NCBI GenBank assembly: GCA_019188255.1
Contig: JAETXT010000001.1
Span: forward strand, 2,418,001-2,482,000
Origin: Verticillium longisporum
Taxonomy: Eukaryota > Ascomycota > Sordariomycetes > Glomerellales > Plectosphaerellaceae
DNA: 64,000 nt
Direction of reading: 5' to 3'
Each line of letters starts with the position of its first letter. Positions within the stretch are counted from its first letter, which is position 1. This document shows, one piece after another, positions 48,402 through 61,096 of the stretch. The notes beneath the pieces were generated by a model, which was not told the origin of the DNA, searched no databases, and saw only the letters and a program-made list of their open reading frames with translations. Made by a program: the position numbers and the translations under genes.

Positions 48402-50274
48402 CTAGTAAAGAACCCTGGTCAAGATGCGAGCTGTAGGTGCTGACTGTCAGTGATCGAGAACACGGTTCTGCTATCTGGAGAGAAGACTCACAGCTCAACG
48501 AGTCCAGACCGTCAGAAATCTCCTTGATATCGCTGGCCTTGACGCTGCTGACGTCCGCCATGAGGTAGGCGATCTGAAGAAGGGTCAATCAATGCTTTGA
48601 GGTGGTTCGCATTGCGCACTTACATCGCCCCTGCTGTCGGTAATCTGCTTGTCAACGTTGTGGTTTCCAAGGATTTCGTTGACTGAGATGTTTGTAAGCA
48701 CTTGTACAGCCCATGTATGCGTAGTCCGGTCCGTACCTTTTCGCAGAACACCTGGAACATTTTGATGGATGTAGATGACCTGCAACGTTTGTTAGAGGAG
48801 GGGCTTCTCCGCGCGTATGTGTCGCTCGTCATGTTGTTGACAGCCGGGAACGAGATGACGCGGAGAGTGACTTACACGAGCATGGTCGGGCTCATCTAGT
48901 GTGAGGGATCTGAGGTTCACTTCAGGTAGGTTGACACTTCCAAGTGTGATTCCCTGGTTGATGTACCTAACCAACGCATCCGCAACTACAAACGGTCAGT
49001 CGGTGATGGGGTGTAAGTCGCGTCAAACAAATAACGAGACTTGCCTTCGACACCGATCGCCCTCTGAGCCTCCTCGGTGCTGCCGCCAATATGCGGCGTC
49101 AGAATTATGTTGTTCAATGAACGGATGTCGTCGCCCCAGGTATTGAGATTGGCATTGAAGTATTCGCCATCGGCCGCAGGCTCGTTGGGGTACACATCCA
49201 ATGCAGCGCCGGCAATTTTCCCGGTGCGCATCGCGTTGACCAGCGCGGGAATATCCACAACGCTGCCACGGCTAGCATTGATCAAGTACGCACCCGTCTT
49301 CATCTTCTCCAGCTGGTGGGTTGAGATCAAGTTCTTCGTTTCAGGAAGCTCAGGTACGTGCAAAGTCACAAAATCGGCTTCCTCCAGGAGGGCGTCGAGA
49401 GTTGGGACCTGTCTGGAAGTACCCATGGCCATAAGGCTTACAACGTCGTAGTAAATGACTGTCATGCCCATGGCCTCGGCGAGGACGGACAATTGTGAGC
49501 CAATGTGGCCGTAGCCGACAATGCCTTGACACAGAGAATATCAGTACGGGCACCGGCATGGGAAGGGGGCAGAGGACTCCTTGTGATAACTTACCAAGTG
49601 TCTTGCCGCGAATCTCCCAGCATTTCGCGCTCACCTTGTTCCAGAAACCGCGGTGCATCTCGTTTGAGCGGTCGCCCAATTGGCGAGCAAGGGTGATGAT
49701 TTCTGCAATGACCAACTCGGCAACACTTCGAGAGTTGGCGAACGGAGAGTTGAAGACAGCAATGCCATGTTTCGCAGCGAAGTCCAGGTCCACCTGGTTA
49801 GTGCCGATGCAGAAGCAACCGATGACGAGAAGATGCTTCGCCTCACGCAACACCTTTTCGGTCAACTTTGTCTTGGACCGGATACCGATCACATGAACTT
49901 CCCTGATCATAGATTAAAACGCGTACCATCGTAATGTGGCGGATGCAGTAAGCAAGTGAAACCACAATGGCTTACCGAATCTTCTCGATGAGTTGATCCT
50001 CAGGCAGGGAGGTCTTGAGAGCCTCGACTTGATAACCTTGACCCCTGAGAATGTCTTGTCCGGTCTGATTGACGTTTTCCAGCAGCAGGATCTTGATGTC
50101 CTGAGTCTCAAAGGGCTTCAAGTGCTTAGGCGCAGGCCGGCGCGCCAAGCCTTGGCCGCCGAAGCTGGAGGGAGGGGAGTGGAAGGTAGCGAGTGGTGAG
50201 GTAGACAGCCCCTGGCTATGAGAAACTCGGCGAGCAATGGGGAGAGACCCGGCGATGTCCTGAGCTGAGGCCAT
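48402..50274 (-). CDS. SER3: D-3-phosphoglycerate dehydrogenase (SER3/SER33)
   Basis: Eight exons read leftward (50274-49976, 49902-49595, 49524-49045, 48985-48876, 48779-48737, 48682-48624, 48573-48492, 48430-48402) give 469 aa. The sequence shows IGCFCIGTNQVDL, the NAD-binding GYGHIGSQ (joined by splicing), INASRGSVVDIPAL, ALDVYPNEP and the catalytic His in TPHIGGSTEEAQ, then a C-terminal ACT domain ending SSRILTRVLY. It oxidises 3-phosphoglycerate to 3-phosphohydroxypyruvate, the first step of serine synthesis; the ACT domain suggests serine feedback. An upstream in-frame ATG at 50,358 would add 28 residues, but 50,274 is preferred because it matches the family start. The intron at 48,986-49,044 appears to be GC-AG. 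Confidence 0.95.
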
Positions 50275-51818
50275 GGCGGCTGCTGTCGGAGGAGCTGAGC
50301 GAGACTTGTCGAAATGGAGATCTCGAACAACGAACGTCTTTCGAGGAAGCCAACACAAGAGCTGGTCTAGGCAGCGAATGTATGTCTACACAAAGCCACT
50401 GCAGATGTGGACTGTCGTGCGCTGAGTTGGCTGTTAGGCGGCGTACGAGTGCTTAAGATGAATAATTGAGCAGATGAGCGCAAAGTATGAGATGGTGACC
50501 TCATCAACGTAATGGGGAAGATGACAGTTGATACTTGTAGTATTGACACATCAACCCGTGGTGGACTACCTATGATTGACTCACCTTCTTAGGCTGAAAA
50601 AAGTTTTGCCAGGAGCTCCGGCTTAGGATGGGCACACCTTGTAAGGGAGTACTGTCATCCGCTGGCGGGCAGAAAGGCAGGGCAGGTCCGCGTGCTGGAA
50701 AATGGCGCGAATGAAAGCAAGTACGCAACGGAGCCAGCGCGTGGGTCGTCCAATTCGTCCAGCTGCCATTTGCGAGTCGATGGGGAGAGGTGCCAATTGG
50801 AATGACGGAGGACCCGAGCCTGTACCCTAGGTATTCTTTGGTACCGAGTACTTCGACTTTTGGCTTGATGCACTGCGGGCTTCCATGTACCATCGACTGT
50901 CGCCACGTGCCGGGAGTCGCTGGTGCCCCGGGGTCGGAGGAGTGACGAGGCATAATGGCACAAGGCGGGGAGGCTTGAGACCGCTTCCGGGTGACGTGCT
51001 TCAAGTTTCATCCCTGGCTAGACCTGACTGCCTCCGACAAAGACTCACAGCCCCGTTGTCATCGCTGTGCTAGAAGTCCCGGAGTTGCTATTTGTGTCAG
51101 ACCCCGAAGCAGGGAATTGCGACTGACAGCCCAGTAAAAACACGAATTTCCGGGAGCCTCATTCCCCGAGCATATTCTCAATCACCCCTCCCCCACCACA
51201 CAAGTGAGGGGCTGCAGCCGATTACGGCTATTACACACTTCTAGAGGCCTATTGTTAGGCGACGGATTACATCTGCAAACCCACCTAGATCCCCAAGCCC
51301 AGCTGCTAGAGGTGACAGTTAGGGTGCATATGGCGATGACTCTTGTCAGCAAGCCTGACCACGTCTGCATGCAAGAGAGCAGTTCGCCTCTCAGTATATT
51401 AAATGCTTCCAAGAGCACATGAGCTTTTCTACTGCAGCGTTTGCGCAACTCCACCCCGGACAAGGAAAAAGAAAAAACTGTGTGCAGCAGTGCAAACTTC
51501 AAAACGAACCACAGATGTACCTGTAGTCCAGTTGTGCCAATCCACGTTTGTGGTACAAGACGCACCTGAGACTCAAACTTCAATTACCGTCTATCGCGTC
51601 GAAGTAAAGCCAGGCTGACAAGCAAACATCTGATTTTGTCAGGCCATCTGCCATCCCACCGCCCGGCCGGTGTTTCCTGCTGTGCATGTTGCGTGCGCAC
51701 TCGATGGAGTGAAATGTTTGCGATCCACTACGAACAGACTCGAGTCGAATCTGGGAAATGCAGGCAATGAGCTACTTCCTATGCCACTAGGTGTGGCACA
51801 GTGGAGGGTTCGATGAAT
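50275..51818. other. 1.5-kb intergenic region upstream of SER3
   Basis: Contains GTACCCTAGGTATTC near 50,822-50,836 and no supported coding region. It also carries the 3' side of NAP1. Confidence 0.5.
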
Positions 51819-53345
51819 TTAGCTTTGCTTGCACTCAGCTGCCTCCTGTTTCGGCTTGCCAGTGTCGTCCTGTTTTCATTGTTGGTCAGTTTCTCGGTAA
51901 TGTGAGCAGAGGATTTAGGTGCACGTACATCCTCCTCCGACTCCTCATCGTCGTCGCGATCCTCACTGAGATCGTCGTCTTCATCGTCATCCTCGTCATC
52001 GTACTCGCCCTCCAGCTCATCGTCATCCAGCTCCTCGAAAGCAAGTGCCTCGCCAGTAAACCAATCGATGGCGCGAGGGATAAGCTTCTCCTTGATGTCC
52101 TCTCCAAGCTGGTAATCAAGTTCGAGACGCTCCTCAATGTCCGAGGCGGCGTCGTCTTGGTCTTCGGTAGGAGCCAAAGGGGGGGTGAAGAAGTTGAAGA
52201 ACGACTCGGTTGGGACAGTCTTCTTGACGATGCGTGTTTGCTTTGTGTCTATCAATGTGTCAGCGGGGATAGGCACGAGCTAGTTGACTAGAGGCGCCTT
52301 ACTCTTGTTTCTCTGCTTCTTGCTTTCAACGCGAACTGTGAGATCTTGACTCTCCTTCCAATTGATCTTGTCGCCTTCAGCATGATCGTAGATGAAGTCG
52401 CCCCCATACCCGCTCTCGTTTTGGTAGTAGTAGGTCTTCGTGATGGTCTTGTTAGTGAAGTAGTTGTTCTCCGCAAATTCGAAAATGAGACGGAATCCGG
52501 GCTTGTCAAGGTACTCCATGCGAATGTCGATAAGATGCTTCAGGGCACCCTCATCTCGGTCCGTAATCATTTCCGCCAGAGAGATCTGGTTCTTCATGGC
52601 CGACAGCCAGAACTCGGGAATGCCAGCAACGTCAGATGCTTGGCCCTCCGAACCCTTCTCCTCCGTCTCCGACTTGACCGACTCCTCACCTTCCGCAGGG
52701 GGCTCCTCGCCTGCCTTGACCTCGCTGTCGCTGGGCTCAGCGGCGCCATTGACAATACCAGCACGCTTCTCGTACAAGGGAGTGAACTTGGCAAAGTACT
52801 TCTTCTCCAATTGAAGAACCTCCTCCTGGAACTCGGCCTCTAGCTTAGAGTGTTCCTTCTGGATACCCTTCAGCCCGGCGACTCGGCGGCGGACCTGGGG
52901 GAGTGACTCGACGTAGCCGGACGAGCGGCCAACGAGGGAGCCAAGGCGGCCCTGAATCATTTGAACAAGCTGTGGGTTTTGGGCGAAAATAGAAGCAGCG
53001 GCCGCGCGATCGAAGTCCTCTATTTGGCACAGGTATTAGTATCAGCCGAGTTGGAGGGAGTGATCGAGCGATAAGTGGGGGGCTCAGGCGGGGGCGGTCA
53101 GTCATCGAGCTTACCTTCCTTAATGCTCGCAACGCCAGGCTGCTGGGCGTGGGAGGAGATAGGCGCATTGTTTGCGGGAGTGTTCTGAGGGGTGCTATGA
53201 ATGCTGATAGTCAGACATGGGTGCGTTGCGATGACGATGGGGGCTTTTCATGCTGGGCTTTGCGAGGTTGCCACCTAGAAGAGGGGGGTTGGACTCACGG
53301 GGCCGTAGGCATGTCAGGTCGCTTGTTCCGAATAGGCTCCGCCAT
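51819..53345 (-). CDS. NAP1: Nucleosome assembly protein NAP1
   Basis: Five exons read leftward (53345-53299, 53194-53115, 53019-52303, 52248-51929, 51869-51819) give 404 aa. The dimerisation helix [19 protein letters not shown] is followed by [27 protein letters not shown] and [10 protein letters not shown], then an acidic C-terminal tract (about 51,930-52,030). The last exon adds [12 protein letters not shown], ending in the CKQS prenylation motif known for Nap1. It is a histone H2A-H2B chaperone and, in yeast, a partner of Clb2 and Gin4. An acidic Glu/Ser-rich loop follows the dimerisation helix. Confidence 0.96.
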
Positions 53346-54102
53346 GGTGTTCGATGCGACTTGCTGTCGTAGGCTTCTGTGTGCGGATAGTTGAAAGATG
53401 GAAGCGAATGGCTGTACTGAAGCCGCGATAATCCGCAGCGTGATTGCAGATGTCTTGACTGAAACCTGTGATGGAGTTCTATTGAAGATGCAGTGGTGTG
53501 GTGCAGCGGTGCGGTGCAGTTTTCCAACTTGTGGTGGGGGAACAGGGATAAAAAAAAATGGCCCAGGTTCACTCAACCCCCCCTCGACACGCCAGTAGAG
53601 TTGTTGAGTTGGGGGCCCCTTCGGAAGGGATTGGCTAGGCTCAGTCTGCAATTAGCGCCCCTATAAGGTGGTATCACCAGAGTCTCGCATAGATACATTA
53701 TGCCCGCAGCCTGAAAAGCGCTTGCCACAGAGAAGAATGTTGCTTGATTGCGACTGATGGGTCACAACAGATAGCAGAGATGATAAGCTTCCATTGTGGA
53801 CCCTGCCAAGCAAGATATTGACAGTAACCCGCTGTGGTGACTTCATCCTCCAGGAACTCGTTCGTTAATTCTGCTAATCCTAATCAACCAACGGTTGTTC
53901 GTGCCGAATCCTGCAGTCGACGATAGCGAATCTTCTCGATACCCTCATTTCTCCGAAACCACACCTTCAAATCACAGCAAGTCTGTCTGGATTTTGCGGG
54001 CCTGAGATTAAGCTAGACAGTGGTCGGGGAAGAAGTTGCGCAATCCCAGGCTGTCACGATGAATGCGCATTTCACATGACGTCTATTTGAGCGAAGCGCA
54101 CC
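53346..54102. other. Divergent promoter region, NAP1 / YPK9
   Basis: 757 bp between divergent starts; an A-run at 53,552-53,559. No gene is supported. Confidence 0.5.
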
Positions 54103-57100
54103 ATGGACGAAACAGATCCGATGAACCCTTCGGGGCTCGAGAACGGTCACTCGAGATCAGGCAACCGCGTGTTGTATCGCATGAACTCAAACCAAAGCAA
54201 CACGAGTATATTCGAGAACGTAGAAATGGCACATGATGAGGTTGGCCCTCCCTTAACCTAGGATACAGCTTGGTGCGCACCTACGAGGAAAATTTCTGAC
54301 GTGATGGCATAAACAGCTCTACTCAGGTCCTATTGCGGAAAGTCTTCCAACAAGTGTGTCCGCATTCTCCCATCGACGACCTCGAGCAGACTCGACAGCG
54401 AGCTTCACATATTATCATGATGATTTAGAAGAGTCGCAAAACGAACTCACCTACGGAAACGACGGCTACGAGGATGCGATCTCTGACGACATTGGCGACT
54501 TGGCATTCGGTGTTGATGATGATGATTCATCCGACATCGAGAGCGGAAGGCAGAGTGGGCACTTCGCACTTCGAAGAAGATCTTCAACACAATCGCGTTC
54601 GTCCGTTCATGATCGACTTCTTCGCACCGAAAGCACTCGAACCACCGAAAGTCAATATACCCATGGACGACAAAGTCAGAAAGTTTACATGGTCAACGAA
54701 GATCTGACCATTGTGGTCGCTGGCTTCCGCACAAGTCCTATCGGATTAGCACTTTACATTCTCTTGAGCGTTTCTTCGCTGGGGCTCGCATGGCTGCTTC
54801 TTCGCTGGTTGCCACGATGGCATGTCAAGCTCCTTGGCCGCCCAAGTGCTTTGAGCGAATGTGATTGGGTTGTCATTGAGGTGAGAGGATTTTTTCTACT
54901 GGGTCAACCGCTGCAAGAACGCTGACACACCCAGAACCAATGGGGAGAGCTTTCTATCATGAAAGTTGAGAAAAAGCTGTATGGTCGGCCGATGTCGACT
55001 ATCTTTGGTTCCTCAGAAAAGATTCCCCTGCTAGACGAAGAGCATGATCCAATCGTTACTGAGCTGCGCATGCTCAACTACCGATACGTCCGTCTCTACT
55101 TTAACCAGCAGACGGATCGTTTTATTCTTTTCAGCGGTTGGAAGGACCCTAACTGGGCTGATATCAAAAGCGTCCGCTTGGGACTGGACAGTGACGAAAA
55201 GCATGTCCGCGAGGTTGTGTTCGGTAACAACGACATCGACATAGAACAAAAATCAATCCCGCGGCTATTAGTCGACGAAGTATGGCCCATCTCCCAGTGA
55301 TGTTCATTTCCCTATGTAGAAAACTGACAGTTGTAGGTATTCCATCCTTTCTACGTTTTTCAGATTGCCAGCCTCATATTGTGGTCACTGGATGAGTATT
55401 ACTACTATGCGATTGCAATCTTCCTCATGTCGTTTGGGAGCATCACCTCTACCCTAATCGAAACCCGAGCTGTATGTCATTCGGGCTTCCCCCGCACTGA
55501 GTAAGACTGACCACGTCCAAAGACAATGAAGCGGCTGCGAGAGATCTCACGTTTTGAGTGTGATGTGCGCGTGCTTCGCAACGGTTTTTGTAAGTCCTGA
55601 GCTCACGTAAGCATAGTGACAGTCTTTAACGTATGAAAAGGGCGGTACGTGTCATCCAACGAGCTCGTGCCTGGCGACATCTATGAAGCCAGTGACCCGA
55701 ATTTGGCGCAATTTCCGAGCGACGGGCTTCTTCTCAGCGGCGACTGTATAGTAAACGAAAGCATGCTCACTGGTATGTTCACAATACTGCTTGCCGGCCC
55801 TCCGCAAACTGAATCTAATCATACTCATCAGGTGAATCGGTGCCGGTCTCCAAAACACCTGCCACTGAGGAAGCCCTTCAGCAGATGGATTTAGGCGCAC
55901 CGACAGTCTTACCAGAAATCGCAAGGCATTTCTTGTTCTGCGGCACAAAGATCATCCGGGCACGCCGCCCACAAGATGATCAAGGCGGTGATGCCGTTGC
56001 ACTTGCTCTCGTGGTTCGGACAGGGTTCAGCACCACGAAAGGCTCATTGGTCCGATCGATGCTTTTCCCAAAGCCTTCCGGCTTTAAGTTTTACCGAGAC
56101 TCCTTCCGTTACGTTGGAGTCATGGCCATGGTCGCTATGCTTGGTTTTGTTGTCTCGTTGATTAATTTCATCCGTCTGGACTTGGCTTGGCATCTGATCA
56201 TAGTCCGAGCCTTAGGTGAGTGCTTGTGCCCTATGCCTGAGCATTCCTGACTGAGTCGTTTTTGCAGATGTCATCACCATCGCCGTGCCTCCAGCTCTTC
56301 CAGCGACCCTGAGCATAGGTACAAGCTTCGCTCTTGCACGCCTGAAGAAAAAGCAGATATATTGTATCAGCCCGCAGCGAGTCAATGTCGGGGGCAAGAT
56401 AGACATCATGTGCTTCGACAAAACAGGAACACTCACAGAAGATGGACTGGATATCCTCGGCGTACGCGTTGCCTCAGGTGGGCGCTTCTCCGACATAATG
56501 GGCGATGTCGCCACCCTCTATAAGGCTATCAACAAGGACCTTAAGAGCAGCTTTGCGGCAGCTCTCTTCACCATGGCCACATGTCACTCGCTGCGGGTTG
56601 TGGATGATCAACTAGTAGGCGATCCACTTGAGTTGAGAATGGTTGAGTTCGGCGGATGGTCTTTCACGGAGGGCAAACAATCAAACACTGAACTCGACGA
56701 AGATGAACATGGCAGTCTTTCACCATCTGTCGCACGCCCTCCAGTCGAGTATCAGCAATATCTTGGTACGACTGACACTCGAACCACCTCTGCAGTCGAA
56801 CTGGGCGTCCTCCGGAGTTTCGAGTTCGTTTCACAGCTTCGACGAGCTAGCGTCATTGTTCGGCGGTTTGGTCAGCAAAGTGGCGACATTTACGTTAAGG
56901 GCGCACCAGAGTGCATGCGAGACATCTGCCGCGAAGAAAGCTGTATGTCGACGTTTTGGCGCGCTCGGTGGCTAAGATCAAGCTTCGATGCTGACAAGGA
57001 GACAGTTCCGAGCGATTACGAGGAGCAACTTGCCTACTATACCCACAAGGGGTACCGGGTCATTGGATGTGCCACTCGACACATTCCAAAACTCAACTGG

Positions 57101-58941
57101 GTCAAGGTTCAGAAAATGAAGCGAGATCAGGTAGAGTCTGACCTCGATTTCGTGGGTTTTATCATTTTCGAAAATAAATTGAAGCCCACCACAACTAGCG
57201 TCTTGCGAGAGCTTCATGAGTCGAATATTGGAGCTGTTATGTGTACTGGGGACAACATCTTGACCGCCATCAGCGTGGGAAGAGAATGTGGCCTTGTAGA
57301 CAAGACGGCACATTGTTTTGTGTCCCGGTTCGTGGAAGGTAAGCGCTGCCCTAACTCGGACACAGAGTTATTATCTAAAGAATTGTGCAGGGCATCCAGG
57401 GGACCCTAATTCGCGTCTGCTCTGGGAAAGTATTGACGACAGCTCGTTACGACTTGACGAGCATACGTTGCTTGTAAGACCACCCGGATTCACAGCTGGA
57501 TACGATCTGACTTCTGGTCATAGCCGCTACCAGCATCTCAAGATGTTGACGTGTCCCTGCCTTACAATATCACTAACCTTCGAAACTACTCGCTTGCCAT
57601 AAGTGGTGATGCGTTCCGATGGCTGGTAGACTTTGCCGAACCGCATGTGCTGCACAGAGTAAGTGCTTAGGCCGTCGGCTGTTGAGTGGTGAGGTTTGCC
57701 TTGGTAACAATTCCGCAGATGCTAGTCAACGGCAAAATATATGCCCGTATGTCGCCTGATGAGAAACACGAACTTGTTGAGAAACTGCAAAGTATCGACT
57801 ATTGCGTCGGCTTCTGTGGCGACGGCGCCAACGATTGCGGGGCACTCAAAGCTGCGGACGTTGGGATCTCCTTGTCCGAAGCCGAGGCGTCTGTTGCCGC
57901 TCCCTTTACCAGCCGAAACTTCGACATAGCGTGCTGTCCTGAGGTGATTCGGTAGGTTGTCCCTGTTCGTATCGCGCTAGACCGATGGCTAACTCTTAGA
58001 AAGGGAGGGACGAGCGGCACTTGTCACCAGCTTCAGTTGTTTCAAGTATATGAGCCTGTACTCCGCAATTCAATTCACATCGGTTAGCTTCCTTTACGCG
58101 ACTGCATCCAATCTAGGAGACTTTCAGGTATGCGATGCCTCATTCTAGCTGCGAGACCAATCACTGAAAATTCCGGGCTCAGTTTTTATTCATTGACCTT
58201 CTCTTAATTCTCCCCATCGCCATCTTTAGTGAGTTGTCAATGCAATCGTGTCCTACTTGCCAAAACGTTCTGACAAGCAACTCCAGTGGGGTGGGCTGGA
58301 CCGTACCCCGTTTTATACAAGAAACGTCCTACGGCAAACCTGGTTTCGCGGAAGGTCCTAATACCTCTGTTAGGCCAAATGCTCATCTGCATCGCCATTC
58401 AAGCGACAGTATACATCGCCGTTCGAGAGCAACCTTGGTACATCCCTCCGAAGGTCAGGCATGATAAGTCAAACATCAAGAATTCAGAGAACACTGTATT
58501 GTTCCTGGTGTCATGTTTTGAGTATATCCTTGCTGGCGTCGTTCTCAACGCAGGACCACCCTTCCGGCAGAAGGCATTGAAGAACTGTAAGTTTCTGTTA
58601 CCTACAAGTCGGGATGATGCTGACGCGAGGAATGATCAGGGCCTTTCTTGGCTACGATAGCCATAACGTTGCTTCTCACGCTTTACATGATCATGAGCCC
58701 AGCCCATTGGGTGGCACACCTGATGCAATTGACATCAACGAGCGGAGACTTTCAGCTTTTTCTCGTTGGCTTGGGTGCATCTTATCTAGTGTGTGCCTGG
58801 GTAGCGGAGAAGCTCGTGTTCCAACAGCTAGCGCGAGCCGTTGGGCGCCTCAAACAGAGGCTCACACGGCAGCCTAAGAAGCGCAAATTGTACAAGACAA
58901 TACTGGAGGAGATGCGCATAGATAGTCTCTCCACTGTATAG
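54103..58941 (+). CDS. YPK9: P5B-type ATPase (YPK9/ATP13A2 family); one probable frame break
   Basis: Many exons. Exon 1 (54,103-54,240) encodes [20 protein letters not shown] and splices to 54,317. The protein has a long N-terminal acidic region, a first hydrophobic hairpin (about 54,720-54,800), TGESVPVSK (TGES split by an intron), [16 protein letters not shown] typical of P5, phosphorylation site DKTGT at 56,417-56,431, GDGAND at 57,818-57,835, and a C-terminal transmembrane block to 58,900. The PPALP motif places it in P5B, the vacuolar/lysosomal polyamine exporters (ATP13A2) and yeast Ypk9. Between about 57,478 and 57,545 the frame changes without a usable intron, suggesting a one-base indel. 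Length is roughly 1,300 aa. The gene would be non-functional only if that break is real. Confidence 0.9.
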
Positions 58942-59811
58942 ATGCGGCCGCAGGCATGTTTTCAAGACTGGCCGTAGACTGTATGACAGTACCGCGGTAC
59001 CTACCAGGCGGGTGACCAAAATAAAAGCCACACTCCTGAAAAGTGAGCTCGCTTTGAACCGTTGTACTAAACTTTGCATCAGCTCGAAGTCAATAAAAGT
59101 AGACTAGTGATCAAATGTGTCGCTGATTATCTACTAGGTAGAATTTCAGAACACTTTATCCATAGTCGAGGCACTGAGAGGGTTCTGAAGTCAAGGGGCT
59201 TTCTGGATGATACTTGTCTTTAGGATTTGGGGCGGGGCTTAAATTGCCACCCACTTGCCTACCTTGTGGCTGATGGAGCCACGTCGCTCGCTCACTTCGG
59301 AGGAAAGGGTATGTGCGTGATCGACCTTTCATAACCGCTACGTGCTGGCTGACATGTGTTACATCTTGCTTGACATGCCAGTTCAGCATAGGATAGTCAC
59401 AAGTGTTAATAAACGGCGTTTCGCCAGCGGAGCCGCATCGTGCCTAGAAAGTGGCTGGCAGTAACAGGGTATTGGCAGGGTCCTGGTACGATGACAGGGG
59501 GCGATAAGCCATACCTAGCATAATCCAACATGTACGTGTCATAGAGTTTCAATTCGGTTTAGATTCAAAAGAGATGTGCAGCTTGCGCAGGTCCCGAGAC
59601 ACCCGATGTTTGCTACAAAAGATCTACGGCTGAGAGTTTCTCCTCACCGACATGTGTCATTTGAGAGTGAACCTCAGATTATTTAGTTAACACGGCTACG
59701 GACAAGGCCTGACGCCATACCTACAACGCCAACCCAACTCTCTCTTTTCTCCGTCACCTGACGTTCACCGGTTGGTCGGCTTCACATCCAGCGCAATTTG
59801 ATTCAACCAAT
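58942..59811. other. Intergenic, YPK9 to methyltransferase
   Basis: 0.87 kb; no supported gene or RNA. Confidence 0.5.
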
Positions 59812-61096
59812 ATGAACATTGGTGAGTGCACGATTGGCATATGTGAGATATCGTCTCGTTCGTCTTTCTGACGATGCCGGATGACTAGACTGGATCCTTG
59901 ACAATGGCTACTTGCCGCATGCTGTCATACGTGTGGGCATTCGGCGCCAGCTACAAGAGCGATTGAATGCCATTAAGAGCGCATCACTAGCCGCTAGTTA
60001 TGAGCGCAAGTTATCCTACATCCAGCAGCTCCGTAATCGGCCCATAGCGGTGGAAACCGCGACCGCGAACAAGCAGCACTATGAAGTTGGCACTGGCGTG
60101 TTAGCTGCTTGTCTTGGGCCACGTATGAAGTACTCCTGCTGCCTATATCCTCAAGGCCGAGAGACACTTGCGCAAGCCGAAGTAGCCATGCTTCAGACGT
60201 ATATAGAAAAAGCCGACTTGAAGGATGGCATGAGCATACTTGACCTCGGGTGAGGATGCGGGAACCCAGCCCTACATCCCGAATCGTACCGTTGCGCTAA
60301 CAATTTGCAGATGCGGCTGGGGCTCCGGCGCTCTTTACTTCGCCGAGGTGCTACCAAACTCCAAGATAACTGCTTTCTCTAATTCGAAGACGCAGAAGGA
60401 ATACATCGATGGCAAAGCACAGGCGAAAGGACTAAAGAATCTGACAGTCATCACCGGCAACGTAGTTGACTACGAGTTCCAGCCCGAGTCATTCGACAGG
60501 GTTGTCTCGATCGAGGTGTGTTACGTCTCCTCGTCATGATTGCGAGGCTGTCAATGTTGCCGTTTCATGGCGTACTGACCATATTCTCCCGCAAACAGCT
60601 GTTTGAGCACATGAAGAACTATGAACTGCTCATGGCCAAGGTTGCCAGGGCGCTTAAGCCCGGTGGTCGGCTGTTTGTGCACATTTTTGCCCACCGGACC
60701 ACGCCCTATGACTATGAGGAAGGCTGGATGACGACTCATTTCTTTACGGGAGGCACCATGCCTTCCGCCGACCTGCTCCTTTATTTTCAACGTGATCTAC
60801 AGATCCGTGAGCAGTGGTGGGTCAATGGCGTCCACTATTCCAAGACGTGCGAGGTATGGATGTACTACCAACGCGACAAGAGCCAACATTAACAGCAATA
60901 GGACTGGCTTGCCAAGATGGTGGACAGCAAACAAGACATTTGGCCGCACCTGGTCGCAACGTACGGAGAGCAAGATGCCCACGTGTGGTACAATCGCTGG
61001 CAAATATTTTACTTGGCATGCTCGGAGCTCTTTGCATACGAAGGCGGGGATACATGGGGCGTTGCCCATTATTTGTTTGAGAAGCCAGTAGCTTAG
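59812..61096 (+). CDS. SAM-dependent methyltransferase, cyclopropane-fatty-acid-synthase/coclaurine N-methyltransferase-like
   Basis: Five exons (59812-59821, 59889-60249, 60311-60515, 60599-60853, 60902-61096) give 341 aa in frame. The first exon encodes only three residues plus one base. Motif [15 protein letters not shown] is created by splicing. ENADLKDGM-like lead-in (here EKADLKDGM), [26 protein letters not shown] and [13 protein letters not shown] follow. The fold belongs to the family of bacterial cyclopropane-fatty-acyl-phospholipid synthases and plant coclaurine N-methyltransferases, which it matches in length. The acceptor (lipid, alkaloid or other amine) cannot be told. No membrane segment or targeting signal is evident. 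Confidence 0.85.

Noticed and set aside
48145..48588. Longer SER3 C-terminus reading through the last intron
   Set aside because: The 61-bp intron removes it and yields the family ending SSRILTRVLY; the read-through has no similarity to ACT domains.
51791..52843. Two + strand frames of about 165 codons
   Set aside because: Antisense to NAP1; the Val/Ile-rich runs mirror the acidic tract.
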